Assembly: GCA_016716305.1 (NCBI GenBank)
Contig: JADJWP010000002.1
Location: forward strand, 1,920,501-1,984,500
From: Chloracidobacterium sp.
Lineage (GTDB): Bacteria; Acidobacteriota; Blastocatellia; Pyrinomonadales; Pyrinomonadaceae
Direction: 5' to 3'
DNA: 64,000 nt
Under the pieces are notes generated by a model. That model did no database searches. It saw only the letters and a list, made by a program, of their open reading frames with translations, and was not told the DNA's origin. Of this stretch, positions 52,173 to 61,145 are shown piece after piece. Within the stretch, counting starts at the first letter, position 1. The number at the start of each line of letters is the position of its first letter. Made by a program: the position numbers and the translations under genes.

Positions 52173-53204
52173 CTAGACTATCAGCATGCAGTCGCCATAA
52201 CTATAAAATCGATATCGCGATCTAACGGCATACTCGTATGCATTCATTATAAGTTTGTGACCGCCAAAAGCAGAAACCAATGCGAGCAGAGAACTCTTCG
52301 GAAGGTGGAAATTGGTGAGCAGACCGTCGATCGCACGGAATTCGTAACCGGGAAGGATCGTGAGATCAGCGTCACCAGATGAGGCTCGGAACTCACCAGT
52401 TCTTCCGATGACGGTTTCCAGGGTTCGTGTGGTCGTGGTTCCTACAGCGATGATGCGGCGGCCTTCGGATCTCGCCTTTGCCAGCTTTGCGGCGGCGTCT
52501 TCATTAAGCTCGTAGCGTTCCGGCTGGACACGGTGATCATTGAGCTTCTCGACCTTTACCGGTTCAAACGTCCCGTAGCCAACGTGCAGCGTGATCTCGA
52601 TCACCTGAATTCCCTTTTCTCTTAATTCTTCGAGCACCCGAGGTGTGAAATGGAGTCCCGCGGTCGGAGCCGCGATCGCACCTGATCGACTCGCGTACAC
52701 GGTCTGGTATCGCTGTCGGTCACGGTCCGGAGCGTCACGTTCACGTTTGATGTAAGGCGGCAGCGGCGTACGGCCAAATCGCTCGATCGCCTCTGTGATC
52801 GATCCCCGAGCTTGCAGCGACACGATCACATGTCCTTCGCCATCGCGCTGAATGATCTGCCCCGAAAAACCGTCGCCGAAAACTATCGATCGGCCCGGTG
52901 GCAGCCGTCGGGCGGGTCTTGCCAAGGCATCCCAGGTGTTTTCGGCGACCTCCTTAACGAGGAAGATCTCGACCGCGGCACCGGTATCAGAAGTGCCCAG
53001 CAGGCGAGCCGGGAAGACCTTGGTGTTATTCAGGACGAGAACATCGGTGCGATCGAGTATCCGGTGAAGATCGCTGAAACGGCGGTCCACGTATGTACCC
53101 GCCGTTCTATCGACATATAGCAAGCGAGAATCGTCGCGATGGCCGAGAGGTTCGGTCGCGACCAACTCGGGAGGAAGTTCAAAATCAAGCTCCGAAATGT
53201 GCAT
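52173..53204 (-). CDS. queA: tRNA ribosyltransferase-isomerase QueA
   Basis: 343 residues from the ATG at 53204 (MHISELDFELPPELVATEPL), the usual N-terminus; the longer frame adds nine residues. QueA makes epoxyqueuosine in tRNA from preQ1-tRNA and SAM. VLVLNNTKVFPARLLG, YQTVYASRSGAIAAPTAGLH, HVGYGTFEPVKVE, ERYELNEDAAAKLAKARSEG, AVGTTTTRTLE and LTNFHLPKSSLLALVSAFGG are intact. First gene of queA-rimI-thiE. A TATAAT (53248-53243, minus) is placed to serve as its -10 element. Confidence 0.96.
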   Translation of the reverse strand: MHISELDFELPPELVATEPLGHRDDSRLLYVDRTAGTYVDRRFSDLHRILDRTDVLVLNNTKVFPARLLGTSDTGAAVEIFLVKEVAENTWDALARPARRLPPGRSIVFGDGFSGQIIQRDGEGHVIVSLQARGSITEAIERFGRTPLPPYIKRERDAPDRDRQRYQTVYASRSGAIAAPTAGLHFTPRVLEELREKGIQVIEITLHVGYGTFEPVKVEKLNDHRVQPERYELNEDAAAKLAKARSEGRRIIAVGTTTTRTLETVIGRTGEFRASSGDADLTILPGYEFRAIDGLLTNFHLPKSSLLALVSAFGGHKLIMNAYEYAVRSRYRFYSYGDCMLIV

Positions 53205-53221
53205 CGAAACCAAACATTTTC

Positions 53222-53250
53222 TTGTGAGCAAAGGACTTTTTGATTATACT
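53222..53250. promoter_or_regulatory. Overlapping divergent promoter boxes (queA / crystallin gene)
   Basis: On the plus strand TTGTGA (53222-53227), a 17-bp spacer and TATACT (53245-53250) point to the crystallin gene. On the minus strand a perfect TATAAT (53248-53243) points to queA, 39 bases from its ATG. The two -10 boxes share bases, so the two polymerases would compete. Confidence 0.5.
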
Positions 53251-53485
53251 TGTTGAGACGCCCTTTAAGAAATCGATGGGTCGCGGCTTGGCTGCGCCGG
53301 AACCGCGTACATCGAATTGGAGGCGCATGATCGGATCGTCGCTTTTAGCCGTTGGGTCAGCGTCAACGATGTTGCACGATCGGTCGTTCAAGGGGGAATT
53401 CTCGAACAGGTGCCGTTTGCCATACTCGGGAGTTTGTCTCTTCACATGATTTGGGGTTTACCGTAACAAGATCAAGGAGATTACC

Positions 53486-54415
53486 ATGCGAGTATTTAGA
53501 TTTGGGATTTTATGTTCGCTAGCGGTGGTTGCTTTCGTGGCCGCGTTATCGACCGAGATAATGGGTCAGGATGAAAGAATGATGGGCGGCGGGCCGGGGA
53601 TCACGGTCTTTGAGGATCGTAATTTTCGCGGTGACGCCGCTACATACCAGACCAATGTTTCGAACCTGCCTTCAAGGTTCAATAATCGAATTTCGAGCAT
53701 TCGCGTCGGCCCTGGCGAACAATGGCAGGTCTGCGATCAATCGAATTATCGTGGCCAGTGTGTGACCATATCTGGCGAAGAGAGTGATCTGCGCCGGAAT
53801 GATTGGGACAACCGCATATCGTCGCTGCGTCGGTTGAGCGGCGGTGGTGGAGGCGGCTGGGGCGGCGGCGGAAACACGGTTCGTCCCCCAAACTGGGCCC
53901 AGGGAGTATTTTACGGTACGGGACCCCGCGGCGAACAGATAACCTTGACCATCGCTGCCAACGGCAGCGTGAATGCGAGCGTCAACGGTGGAATGACCTA
54001 CGGCAGATTTACGGCGGGCAATTATATCAACCTAGGCGGCGCGGTCGCGCGAGTAACCCGGCAGGGTAACCGTATCCTCACGACCAGAACCGACAATGGC
54101 GAACGTATCTACTATACGCGCACCGGCGGTGGCGGCGGCGGATGGGGCGGCAATAGCGGTAATCAGATCTCGCCGCCGAGTTGGGCTCGCGGTACGTTCT
54201 TTGGCACTGCACCCAACGGCACACAGATCATTCTTACGATCGCGAGCGACGGCAGCGTTACTGCGGACGCTGGCGGTGGGCTGTCTTATGGGTCTTTCAC
54301 GAGCGGTAACTATCTCAATATCAACGGAGCCACGTCACGCGTGACCTCGATCAACCGCGGCATTCGAACGACGCGAACCGACAACGGTGAGATCATAAAT
54401 TATCGTCGTAGGTAA
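53486..54415 (+). CDS. Secreted beta/gamma-crystallin protein with duplicated C-terminal module
   Basis: 309 residues. Signal peptide ~1-28 (MRVFRFGILCSLAVVAFVAA to IMGQ). Residues ~38-118 are two Greek-key motifs with both double-clamp Ca2+ sites readable: NNRISS and DNRISS. Two Gly-rich linkers (SGGGGGGWGGGGN) follow, each leading to a ~75-residue repeat: NWAQGVFYGTGPRGEQITLT and SWARGTFFGTAPNGTQIILT, both ending TTRTDNGExIxYxR. The repeats resemble each other over their full length and I do not recognise them. A calcium-stabilised extracellular protein. A ~230-nt leader separates it from the likely promoter. Confidence 0.85.
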   Translation: MRVFRFGILCSLAVVAFVAALSTEIMGQDERMMGGGPGITVFEDRNFRGDAATYQTNVSNLPSRFNNRISSIRVGPGEQWQVCDQSNYRGQCVTISGEESDLRRNDWDNRISSLRRLSGGGGGGWGGGGNTVRPPNWAQGVFYGTGPRGEQITLTIAANGSVNASVNGGMTYGRFTAGNYINLGGAVARVTRQGNRILTTRTDNGERIYYTRTGGGGGGWGGNSGNQISPPSWARGTFFGTAPNGTQIILTIASDGSVTADAGGGLSYGSFTSGNYLNINGATSRVTSINRGIRTTRTDNGEIINYRRR

Positions 54416-54463
54416 CCGCTCAGAATGCGTATTCCGAAGTTTCGAAGCGCGTTGTTCAAAAAG

Positions 54464-54497
54464 AAAAACAGCATACCGAAAACGGTATGCTGTTTTT
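54464..54497. terminator. Strong bidirectional terminator
   Basis: A perfect 15-bp stem (54464-54478 with 54483-54497) around an AAAA loop, with a T tract on each strand (TTTTTTT on plus, TTTTTCTTTTT on minus). It ends the crystallin transcript, and also the putative small transcript from the minus strand downstream of tRNA-Leu. Confidence 0.92.
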
Positions 54498-54520
54498 TTG
54501 TCCGAACCTATCCTGTTGGA

Positions 54521-54556
54521 TCAGTTCGTTATTACCTCGTTTGAATTATTTATCAT
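54521..54556 (-). CDS. Possible 11-residue peptide gene with strong ribosome site
   Basis: MINNSNEVITN, stop. The ATG (54556-54554) is preceded by GGGGGTGATATT, eight of nine bases matching the anti-Shine-Dalgarno complement GGAGGTGAT. A TTGACA (54608-54603) stands about 47 bases upstream with a weak -10, and the strong terminator 54497-54464 follows. The whole unit would be a ~110-nt transcript. Peptides this small cannot be judged by composition; it may be a leader, a small RNA or chance. Confidence 0.35.
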   Translation of the reverse strand: MINNSNEVITN

Positions 54557-54643
54557 AATATCACCCCCAGTAGCATCAACTTTACAAGCCGCCGGGCAGC
54601 CGTGTCAAGATTTTTCGCCGTAGTTTATCAGGAGGATTTTGAG

Positions 54644-54730
54644 TGGTGCCGGAGGTCGGACTCGAACCGACATGGGATTGCTCCCGCCAGATTTTGAGTC
54701 TGGTGCGTATACCAATTTCGCCACTCCGGC
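54644..54730 (-). tRNA. tRNA-Leu (anticodon CAA)
   Basis: 87 nt, CCA encoded (plus-strand TGG at 54644-54646). Acceptor GCCGGAG pairs with CTCCGGC; the D-arm, a CCAGA/TCTGG anticodon stem with the loop CTCAAAA, a long variable arm typical of class II tRNA-Leu, and the T-arm GGTTCGACTCC are all present. It reads UUG codons. A 3' neighbour is the possible mini-gene; on its 5' side is the FG-GAP giant on the same strand. Confidence 0.97.
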
Positions 54731-54766
54731 GCGAATTTCTGATATTAAAACTCTTGGCTTTCCAGG

Positions 54767-57700
54767 TCAAGGCACGTTACCGATTCCGGGTACCGGCAGA
54801 TCCCCATTAACCCCGAACTGACGGACGCTAACGCCGCCGGTCGAGCTGAAGAGCGAGTACCATGCCGCTGTCGACGGCCGATAGACGGCGATGTCTGCTC
54901 GCCCGTCACCGTCAAGATCGCCCTGCAGCGGACGGTCTGATGCAGCACCGAATTGCACTGCGCCGAAACCCTCCGCCGATCGCAGCAGATACCATGTGCC
55001 ATTCTGTGGACGGAAAACGGCTATGTCATCGATCTCGTCGCCATCGAAATCGCCGGGCGTCGGCAGATCGCCGGATAGGCCAAAGCCTTGGTATGTGATT
55101 CCGCCACCCGAGCGGTAAACGTACCACACGCCATTACTTGGCCTGAAAACGGCAACGTCGTCGCGCCCATCGCCATCAAAATCGCCAGCCGCAGGTATGT
55201 CCTCAGGCAAGCCGAATGCCTGAATTCTCACGCCGCCGTCCGAACTCTGAAATATATACCAGACACCATCGGCAGGACGATAAACCGCTATATCGGCCTT
55301 GCCATCGCCATCGAAATCAGCAGGTGTGACGCGATCGCCTGCTGTTCCAAATCTGAGTGTGCTCACCGTCGCGTCCGAGCTTCGCGTTATCCACCATTCG
55401 CCGGACTGCGGCCTAAAGATCGCGACGTCCGCTTTGCCGTCACCGTCGAAATCCGCGATCGCCGGCAGATCGCCGACTGTGCCAAACTGGATCTCGCTGA
55501 TCGCCTCGCTTGAGCTTGCGACGATCCGGAAATCAGGGTCGGTTCCCGCATTGAGACGGTAAACACCAATGTCGGTTCTTCCGTCGCCGTCAAAATCAAA
55601 GCGGGCGCGGCCGGCGGCCGAACTGCATTCGCAGCTGTAGCCATCCGTGACAACGATGTCATCGATATACTGGCCCTCGCGAAATGTTCCGATGTCCGTC
55701 CCGATCCGCCAGCGAAGCCGAACACTCTGGCCGGCTGCGGCGGCGGGCAATTTCGCGATCGTATCAATGAACTGCGAGGCTTGAAAGATGCCGCTTCTTC
55801 CGGACCACCCAAGCCGTCCGGCAAGCGGGTTCTGACAGCAGGCGTCGATAGCGCCGTCATACCCGCCTGTAATGAATTGACCGCCGGCCGCAACTATGTC
55901 CTGCCAATCCGCGTCGCCGATCTTGATCTCAAAGACCGACCCGTCATAGAGCCGGTTGCGAAGAAACGTGGTCTCGAGCTCGTACCAATTCCGGAACCGG
56001 ATCTCAGCCGATGAACTATCGATCTGCAATGCCGGCGAGATAAGCTCGTTCACGCCGCGTTGAAGCGGAGCGGGCGAGAACATCGAGTTCGGACCCGATT
56101 GCGTCCGGTTCGTCGAGGTTCGCCACAGCTGATGATTTTCTGAGGACGTGGTCGTCCATCCGGCTGGCAGAGCGGGCGCGGCGACCGAGTCGAAGTTCTC
56201 GCTGAATGCGACCTTACGGCGACCGGCCCGGATCGGTAGCATGAGCTCCTCTATCGGCCGGCCGGGCGATTGCAAACGAAATCGAAGTTCGACCAGTGTT
56301 CCGCACTTCACGTCGGCGGCGACCCGGAAACTGAAAGGCCTCGTTGCCGCCCCGCCGACCGGGATCGTTCCGTAGTTCTGCGGCGGCCCTGTATTCGTTA
56401 TCCCGCCGCCATCGATCAATGTCGCTGTAAGGTCAGGCGCCGGAGCCGCTCCTGTATTGCTTAGGCGCAAATTGATCGTCACCGATTCGCCGGGCTCAGG
56501 GGCTTGATCGATACTGCAGCTTTCGGCTCCGAATTCGATGTCGGGCTGATCAAAAACTGGGATCGGTTCGAGCCCTAGAGCGACCGTCAATGGTTCGCCC
56601 GTTCCCTGCGGAAGCGTCACATCTGAACTCGAATCCCGAAAACCCGGCGCACTTGCCGTAACACGGTACTGTCCGGGAGGCGCGATCATTGCGGGCGTAA
56701 GTCCGTCGGCGCCAGAAAAACGAAGATACGGGTATGCGCTCTGGATGGTCGACGGCGTCACAGCAAAACGCGCGTTCGCTATCGGCGTATTCAAAACAGA
56801 GTTGCGGATCGATCCTCGAAGCCTTCCGGTCGGGGCCGCTGCACATTCCGCGAACTTGAAACGTCCGATACGCGTAAGCCAACCGAGGTCGCTCCATTGT
56901 TCGCTTTCCTGCGAGTAATAGGCATTCGTCAACCAGAACGTGCAGTCATCCGCCGGATCGGCACTCAAGCCGCTGTATTCGCCCCATCGCCACCCAAAGG
57001 CCTTCTGAACGCCGGTTCCGTCGATCAGTGTTGCTTCGGTCCTGAATGCTCCTTGCGGATCATCCGCAAGCCTTCCTGTATAGAGTATCGACGGTTTCTT
57101 GTCCTCATTAGCAAGATTGTATTGAACTGCAAGATTACCTTCGTGATCTTGAGCCGCCGACGCGATCCATCGCGAGACACTGGCATCGCCGATCGTCGCA
57201 TCGACAAATGGCTGGAATCCGGCGGCCGAATTTCGCAGCTCGTAAACCCTCACCCCGGCTCGATAAATGCTCCCGATCGGCGATGTCCGAACGGTTTGGT
57301 TCACAACCAGCGACTCATGCGAGCCGAAGTTGCGATAGGCCAGGCGGTGATTCAGCCGATCGCTCTGCGAATCGAGAAACTCGCCCGGCGGCGGCTGAGC
57401 AATGTCGGGCCTCCCTTTCGGGCTCGTCGGGTCGAAAGGAGCAACGGCTATCGGGCTTTCGTTTCTTTCGGTAAATGTCGAAGCGACCCCATCGTCGAAA
57501 TCTGCGTCGAATTCGAACAATCTGATCGTGTCTGCCGGGTCGCCGTATTCGGTCGCCGTATAACTCGCGAAAATGCCCGGTGTTCCCGGTGGAGGCGGTC
57601 TGAGGCCGTCGAGGTCGGACGGCAGAAATCCGCGGCGGCGGATCGGGGTGGTCATATTCAATCCGAAATACACGTAACCAGCGGTAGGGTCACCGGCGAT

Positions 57701-58513
57701 CATCTTTTCGCGGTCAAAGGCAAACGCCCCGCTTCCCGTGTAGTCCGAACCGAGATACTCGTCTGTCGTCATGTAGTAGGCATCGGTCCATACGCCAAAC
57801 TTCGGAAAATCGTTGATCTTCACGTTCGGCATCACAAATTCGTACGCAAAATACTCGCCGGTTGGGTCACCCGACTTTGAAATGGCGACCATCTGCCGAA
57901 ACGGCGGAAAAGCCGAGCAGACCTGGCTGATCAGCCATCGGTCGGCAAGCTGATCGTACAAGACGACCGGAAGCCCGTCGTTCCGGGTGGAGCAGACCGT
58001 ACCAAGCGGAGCAAAAAGCGTGCTGATCCTGAACGGCGGCAAGAGCGGCTTGCCGGACTTGTCGTAGATCCGTATTAACGAGTTCACGGCTTGAACGTAA
58101 TGATCCGGCCCTACGTCGCCATTCATGTCCGGCGGCAGTATCAATAGGTTGAATATGGTGACGTTGTCAAAATTAGCGATGCCGTCGAACGAAAGCGACG
58201 GCGCCGGCATCGGTACACCCGCCGGTGTCGAAAATACATTCTCGTCACCTGATCGCTGGTTCGGCTCTTCATTGGTCGAGCGTCGGTCAAAACGGTCAAA
58301 ACCTATGGCGGCATTCGGGGTTTTCGAAGTGACAAAGCTGCCGGATGTAAGTAAGTTCAGCGATGCGGAAGAGTGGCCAAACGCCACCGCCTGTTTCGTG
58401 ATCGGCCCGACGACCGTAATGGCCGGGGCCTGTGCCTTGACCTGTGAAATGACGGACGTGAAGATCGACAATATCGCAGCCAGGGTAACGCAAAAAGCAG
58501 CCTTATATCGCAT
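54767..58513 (-). CDS. Giant exported protein with FG-GAP-like repeat tail
   Basis: 1248 residues. Signal peptide ~1-27 (up to SQVKAQ). Residues ~90-560 form a region with DGIANFDNVTIFNLLILPPD, DMNGDVGPDHYVQAVNSLIR and NLAVQYNLANEDKKP, similar to large surface proteins of unknown role. Then a carboxypeptidase-regulatory-like segment (~565-650; GRLRGSIRNSVLNTPIANARF), an Ig/CARDB-like stretch (~655-780), a MAM/concanavalin-like part (~790-980), and about six FG-GAP-like repeats (~985-1248; DFDGDGRTDIGVYRL and variants). The tail is the same module as in the metalloprotease at 7.9-10.8 kb and ends similarly. Possible adhesin or surface scaffold. Confidence 0.85.
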   Translation of the reverse strand: MRYKAAFCVTLAAILSIFTSVISQVKAQAPAITVVGPITKQAVAFGHSSASLNLLTSGSFVTSKTPNAAIGFDRFDRRSTNEEPNQRSGDENVFSTPAGVPMPAPSLSFDGIANFDNVTIFNLLILPPDMNGDVGPDHYVQAVNSLIRIYDKSGKPLLPPFRISTLFAPLGTVCSTRNDGLPVVLYDQLADRWLISQVCSAFPPFRQMVAISKSGDPTGEYFAYEFVMPNVKINDFPKFGVWTDAYYMTTDEYLGSDYTGSGAFAFDREKMIAGDPTAGYVYFGLNMTTPIRRRGFLPSDLDGLRPPPPGTPGIFASYTATEYGDPADTIRLFEFDADFDDGVASTFTERNESPIAVAPFDPTSPKGRPDIAQPPPGEFLDSQSDRLNHRLAYRNFGSHESLVVNQTVRTSPIGSIYRAGVRVYELRNSAAGFQPFVDATIGDASVSRWIASAAQDHEGNLAVQYNLANEDKKPSILYTGRLADDPQGAFRTEATLIDGTGVQKAFGWRWGEYSGLSADPADDCTFWLTNAYYSQESEQWSDLGWLTRIGRFKFAECAAAPTGRLRGSIRNSVLNTPIANARFAVTPSTIQSAYPYLRFSGADGLTPAMIAPPGQYRVTASAPGFRDSSSDVTLPQGTGEPLTVALGLEPIPVFDQPDIEFGAESCSIDQAPEPGESVTINLRLSNTGAAPAPDLTATLIDGGGITNTGPPQNYGTIPVGGAATRPFSFRVAADVKCGTLVELRFRLQSPGRPIEELMLPIRAGRRKVAFSENFDSVAAPALPAGWTTTSSENHQLWRTSTNRTQSGPNSMFSPAPLQRGVNELISPALQIDSSSAEIRFRNWYELETTFLRNRLYDGSVFEIKIGDADWQDIVAAGGQFITGGYDGAIDACCQNPLAGRLGWSGRSGIFQASQFIDTIAKLPAAAAGQSVRLRWRIGTDIGTFREGQYIDDIVVTDGYSCECSSAAGRARFDFDGDGRTDIGVYRLNAGTDPDFRIVASSSEAISEIQFGTVGDLPAIADFDGDGKADVAIFRPQSGEWWITRSSDATVSTLRFGTAGDRVTPADFDGDGKADIAVYRPADGVWYIFQSSDGGVRIQAFGLPEDIPAAGDFDGDGRDDVAVFRPSNGVWYVYRSGGGITYQGFGLSGDLPTPGDFDGDEIDDIAVFRPQNGTWYLLRSAEGFGAVQFGAASDRPLQGDLDGDGRADIAVYRPSTAAWYSLFSSTGGVSVRQFGVNGDLPVPGIGNVP

Positions 58514-58559
58514 CAGATCTTTCTATTTCAGTCAGGCCGAGGGCAAAACTCGTCGGTGC

Positions 58560-59252
58560 TCAAACCTCGCTCAGAATGACGATCTCGGCGCGGCGCTTTG
58601 CATCGTCAAGAAACGCCTCGATGGCTGCGGCTATCCGATCTTCCGTCAGGATCTTGTTTATCTCGCGTCGTTTCTCATCAAGCGTCGGCATCAGCAGGTC
58701 AGGGAAACGCCTGCGAAAATCAGGAACAAAGAAATCGCGGTAATAATTCGCCTCATCCTCCGATGTGACTATTATGAACGACCGAAAACGGAAATCAAGA
58801 TATTTGTCGATCGAAACGCGCTGAGCAATGATCCGTTCGAAATTGTCGTCCCTGATCGATCTGAATCCGACGGCCCGCAGCCGGCTCTCAAATTCGGCAG
58901 TGGTCGGAAAATAGGTCAGTATCTCGGCGATCTTGTCGCTGATCTCTTTTTCGGTCGGGGGATTTCTCGGCAACCTTTCGGCCTCTAAAGCAAATAAACG
59001 CTGATCTATCAATAGGTTAAGAGCCCGGTTAAGATCGGCCGACGCCGGCGGCGATAGAGAGACGTTCGGCTGAAGGGCCAATTGCCACCTGAGGTCCGAA
59101 AGTGTTATCAATTCGGTCCTCAACCCGTCGCTCACGGTCGCAACTGTTTTGTCAACAAGGGTCTGTCCGGGCGCGTTCATTACGGCCGCGACCAACAGTG
59201 TAATCATCAGCAGTGAATTGAGCGGGCCTGTCTTCCGGCTTTTGAAACCCAT
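58560..59252 (-). CDS. Exported SurA-N-like chaperone-type protein
   Basis: 230 residues with a signal peptide (~1-30, ending APGQ). The mature part has the SurA N-terminal pattern: TLVDKTVATVSDGLRTELIT, LSDLRWQLALQ, DLNRALNLLIDQRLFALEAE and the EKEISDKIAEILTYF helix, then LRAVGFRSIRDDNFERIIAQ. There is no PPIase domain. It probably binds unfolded outer-membrane or secreted clients. It lies 46 bp upstream of the FG-GAP giant on the same strand, which could be a client. Confidence 0.8.
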   Translation of the reverse strand: MGFKSRKTGPLNSLLMITLLVAAVMNAPGQTLVDKTVATVSDGLRTELITLSDLRWQLALQPNVSLSPPASADLNRALNLLIDQRLFALEAERLPRNPPTEKEISDKIAEILTYFPTTAEFESRLRAVGFRSIRDDNFERIIAQRVSIDKYLDFRFRSFIIVTSEDEANYYRDFFVPDFRRRFPDLLMPTLDEKRREINKILTEDRIAAAIEAFLDDAKRRAEIVILSEV

Positions 59253-59314
59253 CTGTAATCAGATTCTTACGCGAATTCGGACGCCCGTCAACTTGCAAAT
59301 AAGTGTTAAAACTA

Positions 59315-59343
59315 TTGACTTTTTGTACAAAAAGTTTTTTAAT
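59315..59343 (+). promoter_or_regulatory. Promoter with 18-bp palindrome ahead of the kinase gene
   Basis: TTGACT (59315-59320), a 17-bp spacer and TTTAAT (59338-59343) make a good sigma-70 promoter. The spacer and the end of the -35 box are occupied by a perfect palindrome, ACTTTTTGTACAAAAAGT (59318-59335), an obvious repressor-type operator. Predicted leader to the ATG at 59445 is about 95 nt. Confidence 0.6.
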
Positions 59344-59444
59344 TGCTATGGAAGTTCGGAAGTTTCCCAAGTCGTAAACCCCGCCGATCAAGCCAACATT
59401 CCCACTTCCGTAACCGACAGACAAAAGGCGATTTAGAACCACCG

Positions 59445-61091
59445 ATGTCAATTTCCTCCGCAGCAAAAAGACCGGCAGGAGCTAGTATCCGGTTTGGCCA
59501 GGGTACAGAGTCTTCTGCTGAGCTTAAGTTCATTTCCGATCTTGGGCGGAGTCTTTTGTTCACTGTCCATCCCAAAAAGGTCGCTTCACGCGTCGCAGAC
59601 GCGTTACAAAGCGGCGTCGGCGCCGAGATCTGCGGATTCATAGCCGAGCTGGAGAATATCGGGGTCGTCAGTTGTGCGTTTGATGCAAAGGGCGAGATAC
59701 TCACTGGTTTCTTTGAACGCGAACGCTTTGAACGCTGGCTCGAACTTCTTCCGCCTCAGATCGGATACTGTGAAGCGGATCCGGAACAATTCTTGCTATC
59801 GGGTACGGCCCATCAGGCCGAGTTCGTCTCGCCGCTTCACATAAACGGCGACATTCGCGGAGCGATCGTTGTCGGGTTTGCTGACAAGCAGGAGTTGAAC
59901 GAATCGAAGGGCAAGCTGATCGAGACAGCAACGCAGATGGCCGCGATGAGCGTCAACCTTTCAGCACATTACGAAGCGGCTATCAACAATTCGATCACGC
60001 GGGCACGCGAAGAGCACCGTCGGTTTACCGAGGCAGTACTCGATGCCCTGCCTGTTTCCCTTTATGTGGTCGATCGCGACTTTCGGATCGTCACCTGGAA
60101 TCGACATCGCGAGATCGGTATACAGGGCATCCCTCGCGACTCAGCGATCGGGCGAAACGTTTTCAATGTACTTGCACGCTATCCCGAGGGTAAGGTCCGT
60201 CAGGAATTTGAGCGTGCATTTAGGACCGGCGAGATCGAACGGATCGAGCAGCAGACGGTTGCCGACGATGGTTCGACAAAATACTGGATGGTAAGCAAGG
60301 TGCCGATGCGTGACCCCGAAACCGGCGAGGTCACACACGTGATAACGGTCGGCGAGGACATCACCATGCGCGTCGAGGCGATCCATGCCGTTGGCCGGGC
60401 TGAAAAGCTCGCTGCGGTCGGCCGGCTCGCCGCCGGTGTCGTGCATGAGATAAACAACCCGCTCGCCACGATCTCGGCCTGCGCCGAGGCACTGGAACAT
60501 CGCGTCGCTGACGGAGCCTTTGACGGATCTGAAGCGATCGACGATCTCAACGAATATCTTGGGCTGATCAAGAGCGAGGCCTTTCGCTGTAAATCGATCA
60601 CGATGGGCTTGCTCGATTTCAGCAGAATACGTACCGGCGACCGCAACCCGATAGATATTGCCGACATACTTCGGTCATCGGCAAATCTGATATCTCACCA
60701 GAAACGCGGCGACAACATCGAGATCTCGGTAGAGATCGAAGATAACCTGCCCGCCGTCAACGCCGATGCGGGCCAGATCCAACAGGCGGTCATCGCATTG
60801 GCCACGAACGCGATCGACGCGATGCCGGACGGCGGCAGACTCTGGATCCGAGCCGCTGCACGCCCCAATCGACTTGCGATCGAGATAGAGGATACAGGTA
60901 TCGGAATTCCGTCAGAAGACCTTTCGAAGATCTTCGAACCATTTTTCACGACCAAAGAGGTCGGTAAAGGCACTGGCCTCGGCCTGGCTGTCTGCTATGG
61001 CATCATCACAGATCACGGCGGCCGCGTGAGCGTCCGTTCGAACGTCGGTAAAGGCACCACCTTTACTATTTACCTCCCGATCACGAGGTGA
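59445..61091 (+). CDS. Sensor histidine kinase (GAF-PAS-HisKA-HATPase)
   Basis: 548 residues from the ATG at 59445; the frame opens 34 codons earlier with a TTG and has no ribosome site. GAF-like (~25-190), PAS (~205-320; SLYVVDRDFRIVTWNRHREI), then HisKA with the phosphorylatable His in GVVHEINNPLATISACAEAL (~residue 333) and HATPase (N box ALATNAIDAMPDGG, G1 IEDTGIGIPSEDLSKI, G2 KGTGLGLAVCYGIITDHGG). No membrane segments, so cytoplasmic; it resembles NtrB-type kinases and is followed 54 bp later by its likely partner, an NtrC-type regulator. Confidence 0.93.
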   Translation: MSISSAAKRPAGASIRFGQGTESSAELKFISDLGRSLLFTVHPKKVASRVADALQSGVGAEICGFIAELENIGVVSCAFDAKGEILTGFFERERFERWLELLPPQIGYCEADPEQFLLSGTAHQAEFVSPLHINGDIRGAIVVGFADKQELNESKGKLIETATQMAAMSVNLSAHYEAAINNSITRAREEHRRFTEAVLDALPVSLYVVDRDFRIVTWNRHREIGIQGIPRDSAIGRNVFNVLARYPEGKVRQEFERAFRTGEIERIEQQTVADDGSTKYWMVSKVPMRDPETGEVTHVITVGEDITMRVEAIHAVGRAEKLAAVGRLAAGVVHEINNPLATISACAEALEHRVADGAFDGSEAIDDLNEYLGLIKSEAFRCKSITMGLLDFSRIRTGDRNPIDIADILRSSANLISHQKRGDNIEISVEIEDNLPAVNADAGQIQQAVIALATNAIDAMPDGGRLWIRAAARPNRLAIEIEDTGIGIPSEDLSKIFEPFFTTKEVGKGTGLGLAVCYGIITDHGGRVSVRSNVGKGTTFTIYLPITR

Positions 61092-61145
61092 TCGCATCAC
61101 TCCGGCCCAAAACCTCTCCCCGTCCCGCACCTCACTTGATACGAT

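Noticed and set aside
53240..53449. 69-aa plus-strand frame in the leader of the crystallin gene
   Set aside because: No ribosome site, mixed composition without domain; the interval fits an untranslated leader better.
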